64,000 nucleotides of DNA from G963663735 sp963663735 (GTDB taxonomy: Bacteria > Acidobacteriota > UBA6911 > RPQK01 > JAPXNP01), in contig CAXXHN010000001.1 in the NCBI GenBank assembly GCA_963663735.2, positions 806,001 to 870,000 of the forward strand, given 5' to 3'. How positions within the stretch are numbered: position 1 is the first letter of the stretch; each line of letters starts with the position of its first letter. The notes beneath the pieces were generated by a model. It was not told the DNA's origin and searched no databases. It saw only the letters and a list, made by a program, of their open reading frames with translations. Of this stretch, positions 7,444-16,183 are shown piece by piece. Both the position numbers and the translations under genes were made by a program.

Positions 7444-9315
7444 ATGTGCAAAAGGACGGCTGTTTTACTTACTTTTCTCTTCTGTATCATGATCCCATCT
7501 CCTTTACTAAAGGCGATGGAAGCATTCGTAATTGACGAATACAGGGTTAATGTAACAGTAGGCGAGAATAATGTTTACCTGATCACCGAAGACCTTGATG
7601 TCACATACTCTCAACCCAGACATGGCCTCTTTCGCGATATTCCAACCAGGTACACCCAGCCAGCCACCGGAAAAACCAGGAACATCCTGATCAATAACAT
7701 CGAAGTGGCTGGACATCCCTTTCAGGTTGAAAAAAGCAGGTCCAATGTTAATATCCGGATTGGAAGCGCGGAAAAATTTGTCAACGGCCGGCAGCACTAC
7801 CAGATTTCCTATACCCTCAATATGGGGAATGACAATATTCCTGATTATGATGAACTCTACCTGAACCTGATTGGACTCCAATGGGATACCCTGATCAGGC
7901 AGGCCAGGTTTGAAATAGTCTTCCCTAAGGCATTCGACACTACCAGGTATAATCTCACCGGAGGACGCCAGGGAAGCACCGATAATACACTGTTTACCCA
8001 CAGTGTGGATGGCAATATTATAAGAGCCGCCACCACCAGGGTCCTGCAGCCATACGAAGGAGTCACCCTGCGGGTCGAACTTCCTGAAGGTTATTTTGTC
8101 GGTGCCAGGGAAATCAGGGACAATTTTTACCGTAACATGTACATCTTCCTCTTCTTCAGCCTAGCGCTTGCGATTTTCCTTTGGTTCCGCTATGGAAGGG
8201 ATTCCCTGGTAGTGATCCCGGTGGAATTCACGCCTCCTGAAGGAATGACCCCCGCGGAAACGGGCTACATCATTGATGGGTACACTGACATCAAGGACAT
8301 AACTTCCCTGCTAATCTATTGGGCTGATAAAGGATTTATGGCTATTGAGGAAGTGGATAAGAAAAACTTCAGGTTTATAAAACTGAAGCCACTGCCTCCC
8401 GAAGCCAAGAGTTTTGAAAAAACCTTTTTTGATGATCTTTTCAAAAACAGGGACCAGGTAGAAACCAGTGAACTTAAATTCACATTTGCTGAAAGCCTGA
8501 AATTTGCCCAGAAGGATGTAACCGATTTTTTCAGGGAGGACCCGGAAAAAAGGATTTTTACCCGCGAATCCAGGTGGGCCCGGACCTTCATCTCCCTCCT
8601 GATCTTCCTGACAGCTGGAATTTTGACCTGGAAGGTTGCATTGGAGTTTGGCGGCGACAGCGCTCCCAGGTTTATCCTGGCCGGAATCGCGGGAGTAGTG
8701 GTGGTGCTGATCACTGGAGCGATACAGTTTACGCTGGACAAGTGGAATGTAATAGGCCCTGTAAAACGCCTCTTCCTCCTGATCCTGTCGGCTATTCCAC
8801 TACTGATCGTGACCATTATAATCCTGGCTTTTGCGGGGGGAATACCCCAGCTTCTGCTCCTGTCCCTGTTTTCCTTTCTGGCGATTGCCGTCCTGACAGT
8901 TTTCAGCTTCATTGCCCGAAAAAGAACTGAGAGAGGAATTGATCTGCTGGGAAAAATCCTCGGCCTCAAAGACTTTATCAAAAGGGCCGAGTTGGACCGG
9001 TTAAAAATGCTGGTCGAGGAAAATCCGCAATACTTCTATAATGTTCTCCCTTACGCCTATTCCCTGGGCCTCAGCGAGAAATGGGCAAAGAATTTCACCG
9101 AAATAGTAACTCCTCCCCCAGACTGGTACAGGGGCAATACATCTTACAGTGGTGGCTTTACTCCGGTTCTATTCGCCAGTTCCCTTAATAACGCCATGCG
9201 TACCACCCAGGCCAACATGGCCGCGGTAAAGGGTTCCTCCGGGGGAGGCGGCATGTCAGGCGGTGGCGGCTTCTCAGGCGGCGGCGGTGGCGGTGGCGGC
9301 GGCGGAAGCTGGTAA
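7444..9315 (+). CDS. DUF2207 family membrane protein with poly-glycine tail
   Basis: A 623-residue protein: signal peptide (CKRTAVLLTFLFCIMIPSP), an extracytoplasmic beta-rich domain at about 30-225 with the family-typical DVTYSQPRHGLFRDIPTRY, a membrane helix near 232-252, a soluble part, then further membrane helices between about 380 and 495. It ends in a low-complexity tail of about 24 residues made almost only of Gly with a few Ser and a final SW. This is the usual architecture of DUF2207 proteins, which very often follow lemA. A 7-nt-period repeat array begins seven bases after the stop codon. Function unknown; probably forms an envelope complex with LemA. Confidence 0.82.
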   Translation: MCKRTAVLLTFLFCIMIPSPLLKAMEAFVIDEYRVNVTVGENNVYLITEDLDVTYSQPRHGLFRDIPTRYTQPATGKTRNILINNIEVAGHPFQVEKSRSNVNIRIGSAEKFVNGRQHYQISYTLNMGNDNIPDYDELYLNLIGLQWDTLIRQARFEIVFPKAFDTTRYNLTGGRQGSTDNTLFTHSVDGNIIRAATTRVLQPYEGVTLRVELPEGYFVGAREIRDNFYRNMYIFLFFSLALAIFLWFRYGRDSLVVIPVEFTPPEGMTPAETGYIIDGYTDIKDITSLLIYWADKGFMAIEEVDKKNFRFIKLKPLPPEAKSFEKTFFDDLFKNRDQVETSELKFTFAESLKFAQKDVTDFFREDPEKRIFTRESRWARTFISLLIFLTAGILTWKVALEFGGDSAPRFILAGIAGVVVVLITGAIQFTLDKWNVIGPVKRLFLLILSAIPLLIVTIIILAFAGGIPQLLLLSLFSFLAIAVLTVFSFIARKRTERGIDLLGKILGLKDFIKRAELDRLKMLVEENPQYFYNVLPYAYSLGLSEKWAKNFTEIVTPPPDWYRGNTSYSGGFTPVLFASSLNNAMRTTQANMAAVKGSSGGGGMSGGGGFSGGGGGGGGGGSW

Positions 9316-9321
9316 ATCAAT

Positions 9322-9356
9322 TTACGATTTCAGATTGACGATTTGCGATTTGCGGG
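9322..9356. repeat. 7-nt-period array, five units
   Basis: Consecutive heptamers TTACGAT, TTCAGAT, TGACGAT, TTGCGAT and TTGCGGG, starting seven bases after the DUF2207 stop codon. The period is exact although the unit drifts. Confidence 0.75.
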
Positions 9357-9448
9357 ACGGGATTGCAGCTCTTCAAACCGGCATATGAGACTGTGTAGCA
9401 GGAAGCATCCCTGCTTTCCTGCGAGCGTAAGCGATCTGCAACTATCCA

Positions 9449-9501
9449 GGGCCGGAGGCCCGACATGATTCAGCCCCAGGAGAGCGAAAGTAAACCTGGG
9501 G
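9449..9501. repeat. Two-hairpin intergenic element (copy 1)
   Basis: Hairpin 1 is GGGCC-GGA-GGCCC (9449-9461). It is followed by GACATGATTCAG and then hairpin 2 with arms CCCCAGG / CCTGGGG (9474-9480 and 9495-9501). The element at 16006-16079 has the same order, a related linker (GTCATGTTTTAG) and differently sequenced but self-complementary stems. Confidence 0.6.
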
Positions 9502-9552
9502 GGAAACACCATCACAGACTAAGGATGATGCACAATCATAAGGTCGACATCG

Positions 9553-9573
9553 GAACTGAGATCTGAGATTTGT
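9553..9573. repeat. 7-nt-period array, three units
   Basis: Heptamers GAACTGA, GATCTGA and GATTTGT in strict register inside the long gap between DUF2207 and hsp20. Confidence 0.55.
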
Positions 9574-9848
9574 GAAGTGCTAATGAGGCATGTCCACCAA
9601 ATCTTATATGGATCAACTCCGGTAGTAATCCGGAAATACTCTCTTCGGACGTTTCGCGAATCGTCTCTACACTGTACCCACGAGTAGTTCTCATAAGCAA
9701 GCAGGATGCTCCAGTTAAAAGCAGTCCCTGAGGGACCGGCCCGAGAATCGGACCGCCCACAGCCCGACTGGAGCCAGCGGATCCAGCCGCTAACACACTC
9801 CTTCCTTTTAATGCCATTAATAATTTCTAAAAAAAATTACTCCCTCCC

Positions 9849-9879
9849 TTGACAAACTATTTCCTCGATCACATATAAA
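9849..9879 (+). promoter_or_regulatory. Probable sigma70-type promoter of hsp20
   Basis: A consensus -35 box TTGACA (9849-9854) is followed by an AT-rich -10 region; CATATA at 9872 gives a 17-base spacer and TATAAA at 9874 a 19-base spacer. It lies about 65 bases before the hsp20 start, and the gene is preceded by AAAGGAGAT at the right distance for ribosome binding. I see no CIRCE-like inverted repeat here. Confidence 0.5.
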
Positions 9880-9941
9880 TACTGTCGAACAAAAGACACA
9901 TAAAAAGTATTAAAGATTAAGCCTGTGAAAGGAGATATAAA

Positions 9942-10388
9942 ATGTTTAAATTAACACCCGCAAGAAGAGTAAACAATGGTTACTTAAGGCCAACTGATTT
10001 CGACGGTTTTTTTGAGGATTTCTTCCCGAATTTTCTCTCGACCGCCAGGGAACAGGATAAACAGTGGAGTCCTCCGGTAGATGTATCAGAAAAGGATGGC
10101 GTGCTCAGCTTCCAGGTTGAACTTCCCGGGATCGACGAAAAGAATATTCAGATAAACGTTGAAGATGGAAACCTTATCTTTTCCGGAGAGCGTTCCGGAG
10201 AAAAAGTCGAAGGCAGTGAAACACTGAGATGTGAGCGCTGGTACGGAAAATTCTACAGGAGTTTCAGGCTGCCTGAATATGCTGACACAGAGAACATTTC
10301 CGCTGAGCTTAAAAACGGAGTGCTTAAGGTATCAGTTCCTAAGAAAGAGGAAGCCAAGCGTAAAACAATTGATGTTAAAATTCACTAA
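9942..10388 (+). CDS. Small heat-shock protein, Hsp20/alpha-crystallin family
   Basis: A 148-residue cytoplasmic holdase chaperone that binds unfolding proteins. The alpha-crystallin domain is at about 45-140: WSPPVDVSEKDGVLSFQVEL opens it, the ELPGIDEKNIQINVEDGNL block follows, and the conserved A-x-x-x-N-G-V-L signature is present as AELKNGVLKVSVPK. The C-terminal IDVKIH supplies the I-x-I/V-like tail used in oligomer assembly. The ATG follows a strong Shine-Dalgarno (AAAGGAGAT). Monocistronic: it has its own promoter (9849-9879) and a strong terminator (10432-10475). Confidence 0.92.
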   Translation: MFKLTPARRVNNGYLRPTDFDGFFEDFFPNFLSTAREQDKQWSPPVDVSEKDGVLSFQVELPGIDEKNIQINVEDGNLIFSGERSGEKVEGSETLRCERWYGKFYRSFRLPEYADTENISAELKNGVLKVSVPKKEEAKRKTIDVKIH

Positions 10389-10431
10389 ACTTCATATCCG
10401 GATTCAAGTAATACTCACTTGATTACCTAGC

Positions 10432-10475
10432 AAAAGGCCGGCAGGGATAGAGATACCCTTGCCGGCCTTTTTTAT
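10432..10475 (+). terminator. Rho-independent terminator after hsp20
   Basis: GC-rich arms AAAGGCCGGCAGGG and CCCTTGCCGGCCTTT (one bulged base) around the loop ATAGAGATA, followed directly by a run of T. This is the clearest terminator in the window and lies about 45 bases after the hsp20 stop. Confidence 0.88.
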
Positions 10476-10516
10476 GATTATATTATATTAATAAGTGTTA
10501 TTATCTTAGCGGTGTT

Positions 10517-10540
10517 GTAACTGGAGCCGGCAACTCCAGC
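10517..10540. repeat. GTAACTGGAG hairpin (degenerate GCTGGAG family)
   Basis: GTAACTGGAG...CTCCAGC with six-base arms CTGGAG / CTCCAG. A second family member is at 10697-10717 (arms GCTGGAGCC / GGCCCCAGC, loop GGA, one mismatch). Both are in the otherwise featureless gap of about 350 bases between the hsp20 terminator and ridA; I see no gene there. Confidence 0.5.
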
Positions 10541-10823
10541 AAAGAGCGGCAGGTAAATACCTCAATGGAAATTTTTCATCAGAGATGAATTGATAGAGTT
10601 ACCCGCAATACCAGATGTTTTAGTTGTTGAAGGCCACCCGGGGAACAAACGCTGGAGTTGAAACCGGGTATTGTGATCATGTTTGAATCTGGAACTGCTG
10701 GAGCCGGAGGCCCCAGCAACCCCGGGATCGGAAGATAGTGATGGAGCTTAAGCTGCCCACCGTCCCCGACAAGGTCAGGGGCAGGAAAGCGGCATTGCTT
10801 CCTGCCACACCCTTAACCCGCGT

Positions 10824-11201
10824 CTATTCAATAGCAATTGCGTCGATTTCCACTTCGATTCCGGTGGGAAGTGCTGCTGCCTGGATAGTTGTCCTGGCGG
10901 GAGGGACATCTTTAAAATATTGTCCGTAAGCCTCGTTCACTTTCTTGAAATTTCCAAGATCAGTCAGGTAGATAGTTGTTTTAACTATTTTATCCATGGA
11001 TGACCCGGCGGCTTCCAGAACTACCTGCAGATTCCCCATCACCCGGTGGACCTTCTCTTCAATAGTCCCTACCAGGTGCTCTCCTGTTTCCATTACCACC
11101 GGACCCTGGCCTGAAACAAAGATGAATCCATTAGCCTTAATTGCCGGAGAATAGGGGCCGACAGGTTTAGGTCCGTTTTTCGGGAATATTTGCTCTTTCA
11201 T
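10824..11201 (-). CDS. ridA: RidA family reactive enamine/imine deaminase
   Basis: A 125-residue YjgF/YER057c/UK114 protein. RidA hydrolyses reactive 2-aminoacrylate and related enamines released by PLP enzymes. Hallmarks: the N-terminal PVGPYSPAIKANGFIFVSGQGP, then VEEK/VMGNLQVVLEAAGSSMDKIVKTTIYLTD (landmarks VLEAAGSSMDKIVKTTIYL), and the catalytic Arg in PPARTTIQAAALP near residue 105, with the following ALPTGIEVEIDAIA. The start at 11201 was chosen over the upstream in-frame ATG (11261) because it follows CGAGGAG and matches the usual family length. Monocistronic, divergent from eda-kdgK. Confidence 0.92.
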   Translation of the reverse strand: MKEQIFPKNGPKPVGPYSPAIKANGFIFVSGQGPVVMETGEHLVGTIEEKVHRVMGNLQVVLEAAGSSMDKIVKTTIYLTDLGNFKKVNEAYGQYFKDVPPARTTIQAAALPTGIEVEIDAIAIE

Positions 11202-11315
11202 TTTTTCTCCTCGTAGCGTAATCTGGTTTAAAATCAGTAAACTTTCTCTTTGAGAATACATCAGAATTCTAACAGGAATAAATCAAAAATTAAAAAGGAC
11301 ACCCGCATATACACC

Positions 11316-11963
11316 ATGAACAAATCTGTAATAAACCGCATAGGAGAACTGGGAGTATTCCCGATCGTAGTATTAGATAATCCGGCAGATGCTGAACCGC
11401 TGGGTGAAGCCCTGATGGCAGGAGGACTGCCAATCGTTGAAGTTACCTTCCGTACCGCGGCGGCTTCCAAAGCAATAAAAACCTTCACCACCAGATTTCC
11501 GGAAATGCTGGTTGGGGCCGGCACCGTGCTGAGCAACGACCTGGTTGATGAGGCTATTGATGCAGGGGCTGAGTTTATCCTTTCCCCTGGATTCAATCCC
11601 GGAGTAGTGGATTATTGCCAGAAAAAGGGTATCACCATATTCCCGGGAATCTGCACCCCTTCTGAAATTGATGCCTGCCTGGTTAAGGGGCTGGAAGTCC
11701 TGAAGTTTTTCCCGGCAGAAGCCATGGGAGGAGTTAAATACCTAGAAGCAGTTTCGGCTCCACTGGCCAAAGCCCGCTACCTGCCAACAGGAGGTTTGAC
11801 ACTGCAGAACCTTCCCGATTACCTGGCTTTTGAAAAAACCCACGCCTGTGCCGGCACCTGGATAGCCAAGCAGGACCGGATCAAGGCAGGCAGGTTTGAC
11901 CTGGTACAGAAGGATGCCGAGGCATCCAGGGCTGTAGTCAGAAAGGTAAGGGGAGGAAACTAA
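11316..11963 (+). CDS. eda: KDPG/KHG aldolase (Entner-Doudoroff aldolase)
   Basis: A 215-residue class I aldolase cleaving 2-keto-3-deoxy-6-phosphogluconate into pyruvate and glyceraldehyde-3-phosphate. Active-site residues are visible: Glu42 in VEVTFRT, the Schiff-base Lys130 in LKFFPAE, and the phosphate-binding loops GAGTVL and LPTGG. It is followed one base later by kdgK, so the two work as a unit: KDG is phosphorylated by KdgK and split by Eda, the end of uronate (pectin/alginate) breakdown. The start at 11316 matches the family's usual length, although only a distant AAGGAC lies upstream; an ATG at 11250 is in frame. Confidence 0.92.
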   Translation: MNKSVINRIGELGVFPIVVLDNPADAEPLGEALMAGGLPIVEVTFRTAAASKAIKTFTTRFPEMLVGAGTVLSNDLVDEAIDAGAEFILSPGFNPGVVDYCQKKGITIFPGICTPSEIDACLVKGLEVLKFFPAEAMGGVKYLEAVSAPLAKARYLPTGGLTLQNLPDYLAFEKTHACAGTWIAKQDRIKAGRFDLVQKDAEASRAVVRKVRGGN

Positions 11964-11964
11964 C

Positions 11965-12996
11965 GTGAAAAAAAGGATTGTAACCTTTGGGGAAATAATG
12001 CTGAGGCTCAAGTCTCCGGGTCATGAAAGGCTCCTGCAGACCCCGGTCCTGGAAGCAACTTTTGGAGGGGGGGAATCAAATGTCGCCCAGTCTCTGGCCA
12101 ATTACGGAAACGATGTAGGGTTTGTGACAGCCCTGCCTGAAAACTCCATCGCTGATGCCTGCATTGCCGAGCTGAGGAAATTCGGGGTGGATACCAGCGG
12201 GATAATCCGCCAGGGCAGGAGGATTGGCATCTATATCCTGGAGGCAGGCGCCAACCAGCGTTCTTCCACCGTCCTCTATGACAGAGCCGGTTCCTCAATT
12301 GCTGAAGCGCGGCCTGGGGATTTTGACTGGAATGCCATCATGTCAGGAACTGACTGGTTCCACTTTACCGGAATAACTCCGGCCATAAGCGCCACTGCCG
12401 CCGCGCTTTGCCTGGAAGCGGTCCAGACCGCGAAAGATGCGGGTGTCACCGTTTCCTGTGATTACAATTTCAGGAAAAAGCTCTGGAAATACGGTAAGAC
12501 AGCCCCGGAAGTAATGTCTGAGCTGGTTAAATATGTTGACGTCGGAATTGCCAATGAAGAGGACTGCCAGAAATCACTGGGCATCAATACAGACCAGGAT
12601 GTGGAAAAAGGCGAACTCAGTTCCGACCGGTACAAAATACTCGCTGAGCAGGTCATGGCTGAATTTCCAAATCTACGCATGCAGGCCATTACTCTCAGGG
12701 AAAGCCACAGTGCCGATCACAATGACTGGTCCGCGGTGCTGCATACCGGAAATGAATTCTATGTAAGCCGGAAGTACCAGATTAAAAATATTGTTGACCG
12801 GGTGGGAGGAGGAGATTCTTTCGCTGGAGGCCTGATCCATGGGCTTCGCTACTATGATAATCCCGGAACCGCCCTGGAATTCGCGGTTGCAGCCTCCTGC
12901 CTGAAACACTCAATTCCCGGCGACGCCAACCGTGTCAAAACTGCTGAAGTGGAAGCTCTAATGAAAGGTTCAGGCAGCGGGCGGGTCCAGCGCTGA
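11965..12996 (+). CDS. kdgK: 2-keto-3-deoxygluconate kinase, PfkB family
   Basis: A 343-residue PfkB-type sugar kinase. N-terminal FGEIMLRLKSPG and FGGGESNVAQSLA (substrate-binding glycines) and the C-terminal signature VDRVGGGDSFAGGL with the catalytic Asp (about residue 278) mark the family. Two features favour KDG kinase over other PfkB members: the N-terminal block and the partner gene eda directly upstream. It starts with GTG one base after the eda stop codon, with GGGGAGG as ribosome-binding site, so translation is probably coupled. The uronate isomerase and dehydratase genes that normally feed this step are not in the window. Confidence 0.88.
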   Translation: MKKRIVTFGEIMLRLKSPGHERLLQTPVLEATFGGGESNVAQSLANYGNDVGFVTALPENSIADACIAELRKFGVDTSGIIRQGRRIGIYILEAGANQRSSTVLYDRAGSSIAEARPGDFDWNAIMSGTDWFHFTGITPAISATAAALCLEAVQTAKDAGVTVSCDYNFRKKLWKYGKTAPEVMSELVKYVDVGIANEEDCQKSLGINTDQDVEKGELSSDRYKILAEQVMAEFPNLRMQAITLRESHSADHNDWSAVLHTGNEFYVSRKYQIKNIVDRVGGGDSFAGGLIHGLRYYDNPGTALEFAVAASCLKHSIPGDANRVKTAEVEALMKGSGSGRVQR

Positions 12997-13092
12997 AACC
13001 CTCGGCTGCCTATTAATTGCACAGACACAAAAAATAGTTACGGTAAACTTGAAGTAGAACTGAAATCTGCTAAAATAAGATCGTCTCAAAAA

Positions 13093-13165
13093 GCCGGGGT
13101 AGCTCAGTTGGTAGAGCAGTGGACTGAAAATCCGCGTGTCGGCGGTTCAATTCCGTCCCCCGGCA
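13093..13165 (+). tRNA. tRNA-Phe (anticodon GAA)
   Basis: Full cloverleaf: acceptor GCCGGGG / CCCCGGC, D-arm GCTCAGTTGGTAGAGC, anticodon stem GTGGA / TCCGC around loop CTGAAAA (anticodon GAA), and T-arm GGCGG-TTCAATT-CCGTC. Discriminator base is A; the 3' CCA is not encoded. A run of seven T follows two bases later and may serve as terminator. The rest of the gap from kdgK to the next gene holds no gene I can see, and I find no repeat of the tRNA 3' end that would mark an attachment site. Confidence 0.95.
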
Positions 13166-13396
13166 TATTTTTTTGCCTTCATCTTTGACCATTCCTTAAT
13201 TCAAGATTCAAAAGTAGACCGATCAAGACCACAACAGGTTCCGGGCCTCATACTCCCGTATCTCGCAAATGCCGCTTCCTTTAAAATGGATAAGAAGAAG
13301 TCTTGATTTATCAGGATTTCCTGTTTCACGCCCGCGCCTGAATCCTGAATAAAGTCTGCCAGGTTCAAGAATCTTTAATTACCAGTCAGCGTCTTC

Positions 13397-14332
13397 TCAG
13401 ATTTTCACCACCATCCCGTCATGGGCAGATTCCATACCTTCTTTTGCCAGCTTTTCAGCCAGTTCACGGTGCCCGGGATGGAGGGTTCTTGCCAGGTGGC
13501 TGAGGATTATCCGGGTGGAGCCGGTATACACTCCATTAGCCCTGAGGGTCTGGTTCATGATCCTGATCATGGGGATGCTGTTATGTTCAAAAATCCGATA
13601 GTCTCCGGGGAGGTCTCCTATAGTCCCGTCCCATATGATGCAGTCCAGCTCCAGTTCCATGATGGCTCTCCACGCGGCTTTCATCAGCCATGCCCCGTCC
13701 ATGGCGTATAACAATTTTCTGCCGGGAAAACTGAAAAGGAAATGGAGTGGTATTTCCGGGCTGTTGGTTACGCCATGATTGGCCGCCAAAGGCAAAATCG
13801 AATAACCTCCTATTTCTGCCTCCCTGCCGGGTTCAAGAATGCGAATATTGAAAATATTCCCAAGTGATTCAGTTTTTGCCAGAGCTCCCCGCTCAACCCA
13901 GAGATTCAGTTTGACTGAATCCCCAACTCTCCCGGCTATGGATTTCAATGACTTCAGAGAAAAATGGTCCTCGTGGGTATGGGTTATCAGAACATCCTTC
14001 AACAGGGACAGGTTTACATCAAACATCTCCACGGCAGCCGGGACGGTAGGTCCGCAATCAACCAGGATTTTACCACCAAGCAGGATTGATGATGATCCTC
14101 TGAATTCTCCGGCGAGCAGCGGTCGGGAATCACTCGGATATTCATCAAAAGGCCAGTCAGCAGCACCAGTGCCCAGAAAAAGTATCTGGTTATCTGAGGA
14201 ATTTCTTTCCTCTTCTGCCCTGAATTCCGATGAGGCCAACTCCGGAGCGGAGAATCCCAGAATCTCCGCCAGGTATCCCGCGCCGGCTGCGGCAACAACT
14301 GATTTTCCAAATACTCGCCTTGCTATATCCAT
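13397..14332 (-). CDS. Exported metallo-beta-lactamase-fold hydrolase (PhnP-like)
   Basis: A 311-residue protein with a possible Tat-type signal at the start (DIARRVFGKSVVAAAGAGYL: Arg pair followed by a short hydrophobic stretch). The metallo-beta-lactamase signature HTHEDH is present, with further likely ligands in AANHGV and, near the C-terminus, LSHLA. The arrangement (LFLGTGAADWP at the start, HTHEDHFS, then a late His region) resembles the PhnP/RNase Z-like branch of the superfamily, which act on phosphodiesters, but the substrate cannot be named. Start at 14332; an upstream in-frame ATG exists at 14362. Convergent with the tRNA, divergent from the next amidohydrolase. Confidence 0.7.
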   Translation of the reverse strand: MDIARRVFGKSVVAAAGAGYLAEILGFSAPELASSEFRAEEERNSSDNQILFLGTGAADWPFDEYPSDSRPLLAGEFRGSSSILLGGKILVDCGPTVPAAVEMFDVNLSLLKDVLITHTHEDHFSLKSLKSIAGRVGDSVKLNLWVERGALAKTESLGNIFNIRILEPGREAEIGGYSILPLAANHGVTNSPEIPLHFLFSFPGRKLLYAMDGAWLMKAAWRAIMELELDCIIWDGTIGDLPGDYRIFEHNSIPMIRIMNQTLRANGVYTGSTRIILSHLARTLHPGHRELAEKLAKEGMESAHDGMVVKI

Positions 14333-14701
14333 CTTCTGTTTTCTCCTGTTGTGATCAAGCATTCAAACAAGAAATTTTATTAATCTTACCCGAAAAAGAG
14401 GAGAGCCGCCCGTCGTTATCACCATTCCTCAACCTGTCAGACCTTTTTGGACTAATCCAGCAACCCTTGCTCCACACAGCCAGTACAGACAGTGCGCCGG
14501 GATTTCCAGGCAGGCAGGAAAACGGGCTTCTCTCCACATTTTCCTTTCGTCTGTCCCTAATCTCAATTATTCTTATTGAAAATATGCAGTGTAGGTTGAC
14601 GACTGGAAGTTCTTCTTCACCCGCCACACTGCGGTGGAATCCAATTACTAAACTGATCATAGCCATCAATCATGTGTTTACAGACAATTTGGAGAAAATA
14701 A
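14333..14701. other. Divergent intergenic region, nothing recognised
   Basis: About 370 bases between two divergent genes for exported enzymes. Both genes must have promoters here, but I see no convincing boxes, repeat or small gene. Confidence 0.4.
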
Positions 14702-15778
14702 ATGAAAAAGCTTTCCATTTTTCTTTTTGCAGTTTTGGTACTGGGGTTTATCCTGACCTCATCGGTTTCAGCCCAGCAGACTCAGTATCCTGACATTCCG
14801 AGAATTGATATTCACAGCCATATTCGAGATAACGCGATCCTGAAAGATTACATAGGAATGGCTGGTCTGATCAAGCAAGAATTCGGGGCAGATCTTGCCA
14901 TGTGGATCAATCTTTCCCCTGCCCTCCTGGAAGGGCGCCAGGGCCTGGAAGAAATGCAGCGGGTTGAAAAGGAATACCAGGGGAGGTTCCTGCACACTAT
15001 CAATGATTATCGGATAGCTGATGGGCTGGCCTATTCTCCGGAAGAACTGGCCTGGTGGCACCGGAAAGGCGTTGTCGGATTCAAAATCTGGGTAGGGGTT
15101 TCACCTCTGTCAGACCATCCTGCCAATGACCCGATATATACCAAGATGGAACAGCTCGGAATGGTAGCCGCGTCCGTTCACATTTCGCAACCCTATCCAA
15201 CCAGTTGGTGCGAAAGCCCGGTAGATTTCTGGAGCGCCCAGCTGGCCTGGCTCAGGGTTCTGGACCGCCATCCTGACCTGGTAGTGGTTATGGCCCACAT
15301 GCAGGATTTTTTCCATTCAGATGAACAGCTCGACTTTCTGCGCTACGTAATGGAAACCTATCCCAATTATAACGTGGACCTGGCTGCCCGTTTCCAGCAG
15401 TTTTCTTACATGGACCGGGACAACCTAAGGGAATTCGTTATCAAGTACCAGGACAGGATCTTATTCGGTACTGACATCTCTGACCAGCCCGCCAAAGATG
15501 CCGCGGCCGCAGCCGCAGGTTACAGCCGCTGTTTCCAGCTGCTGGAGACAGGAGAAGTAGTGGAAGGCGGAGGCTTTTTCTCAGACAGGGATGCCCGTGG
15601 GCTTGATCTTCCCAGGGAGGTTCTGGAAAAAATCTATTACAGAAATGCAGCGAGAATCTATCCCAGGATTAGTGAAGTTCTGAAAGAACTGGGTTATGAG
15701 TTGTCCCCGGAAGAAAAGGCTGGGGAAAGCAGCACGGCAAAAGAAGACACAACCAGCTGGCGCCGGGTTGATAACTAA
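14702..15778 (+). CDS. Exported amidohydrolase, Amidohydro_2-type
   Basis: A 358-residue TIM-barrel protein with a clear signal peptide (KKLSIFLFAVLVLGFILTSS, cleavage near VSAQQ). Metal-site motifs: RIDIHSHIRD at the first strand, MAHMQD, and FGTDISDQP near the end, the pattern of the Amidohydro_2 family (ACMSD/gamma-resorcylate decarboxylase/lactonase relatives). It is not related in detail to the three tandem amidohydrolases at 2.4-6.3 kb. The protein would act in the periplasm; substrate and reaction are unknown. Single gene. Confidence 0.75.
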   Translation: MKKLSIFLFAVLVLGFILTSSVSAQQTQYPDIPRIDIHSHIRDNAILKDYIGMAGLIKQEFGADLAMWINLSPALLEGRQGLEEMQRVEKEYQGRFLHTINDYRIADGLAYSPEELAWWHRKGVVGFKIWVGVSPLSDHPANDPIYTKMEQLGMVAASVHISQPYPTSWCESPVDFWSAQLAWLRVLDRHPDLVVVMAHMQDFFHSDEQLDFLRYVMETYPNYNVDLAARFQQFSYMDRDNLREFVIKYQDRILFGTDISDQPAKDAAAAAAGYSRCFQLLETGEVVEGGGFFSDRDARGLDLPREVLEKIYYRNAARIYPRISEVLKELGYELSPEEKAGESSTAKEDTTSWRRVDN

Positions 15779-16005
15779 CCCGAAGTAACTGGAGCTTTCA
15801 GATCCGGCAGACCTTCTTTGTTGACGACTGGTCCCCTTCTGCCAAGGTGCTGTGAACACTCAAGTTTCAAGGCCCTAAGACCACAGCGGATTGCGGGGCG
15901 CGCAGCGCGGTCAAGACACAGGCAAGCTATTCTTGAATCAGCGCCGCCAGCAGGGGGCTGCTATTGCAGCTGAAGCTTCCAGCCCTGGATTATCAGGTTG
16001 CATCA

Positions 16006-16079
16006 GTCCCGGAGGGACGTCATGTTTTAGCCCTGGGTGACCCGACAGAGCTTGAAGAGCGAAGGAGGGGAACCCAGGG
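16006..16079. repeat. Two-hairpin intergenic element (copy 2)
   Basis: Hairpin 1 GTCCC-GGA-GGGAC (16006-16018), linker with CATGTTTTAG, hairpin 2 with arms CCCTGGGT / ACCCAGGG (16031-16038 and 16072-16079). It has the same order and loop as the copy at 9449-9501, with compensating changes in the stems. Hairpin 1 alone also occurs at 9724-9736 as GTCCC-TGA-GGGAC. Confidence 0.6.
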
Positions 16080-16151
16080 TAAAGCAGATACCCCTACCAT
16101 CAAAGCGCTGGAAGCGCGACACCAGAAATACGGATTTCGGATGGCAAAATC

Positions 16152-16168
16152 ATAAGCTGGAAGCTTAT
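16152..16168. repeat. Intergenic hairpin with GGA loop
   Basis: Perfect 7-bp arms ATAAGCT / AGCTTAT around GGA, about 15 bases downstream of the Nudix gene end (on its - strand). Confidence 0.6.
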
Positions 16169-16183
16169 ACCACGGGATAAGGT

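Larger units (their letters stand above)
9316..9848. other. Repeat-rich intergenic region, no gene seen
   Basis: No convincing coding sequence. It holds a 7-nt-period array right after the DUF2207 gene, a two-hairpin element (9449-9501), another 7-nt array (9553-9573), a GTCCC-TGA-GGGAC hairpin (9724-9736) and a degenerate CTGGAGCC...ATCCAG repeat (about 9768-9786). The 12-mer ATGCACAATCAT at 9528-9539 recurs at 30593-30604. Confidence 0.6.

Noticed and set aside
13093..13400. Possible integration site at tRNA-Phe
   Set aside because: No integrase and no repeat of the tRNA 3' end found nearby; flanks are ordinary genes.
15964..16155. 63-codon + strand reading frame
   Set aside because: It translates the two-hairpin repeat and flanking repeats; no ribosome-binding site and no protein-like pattern.
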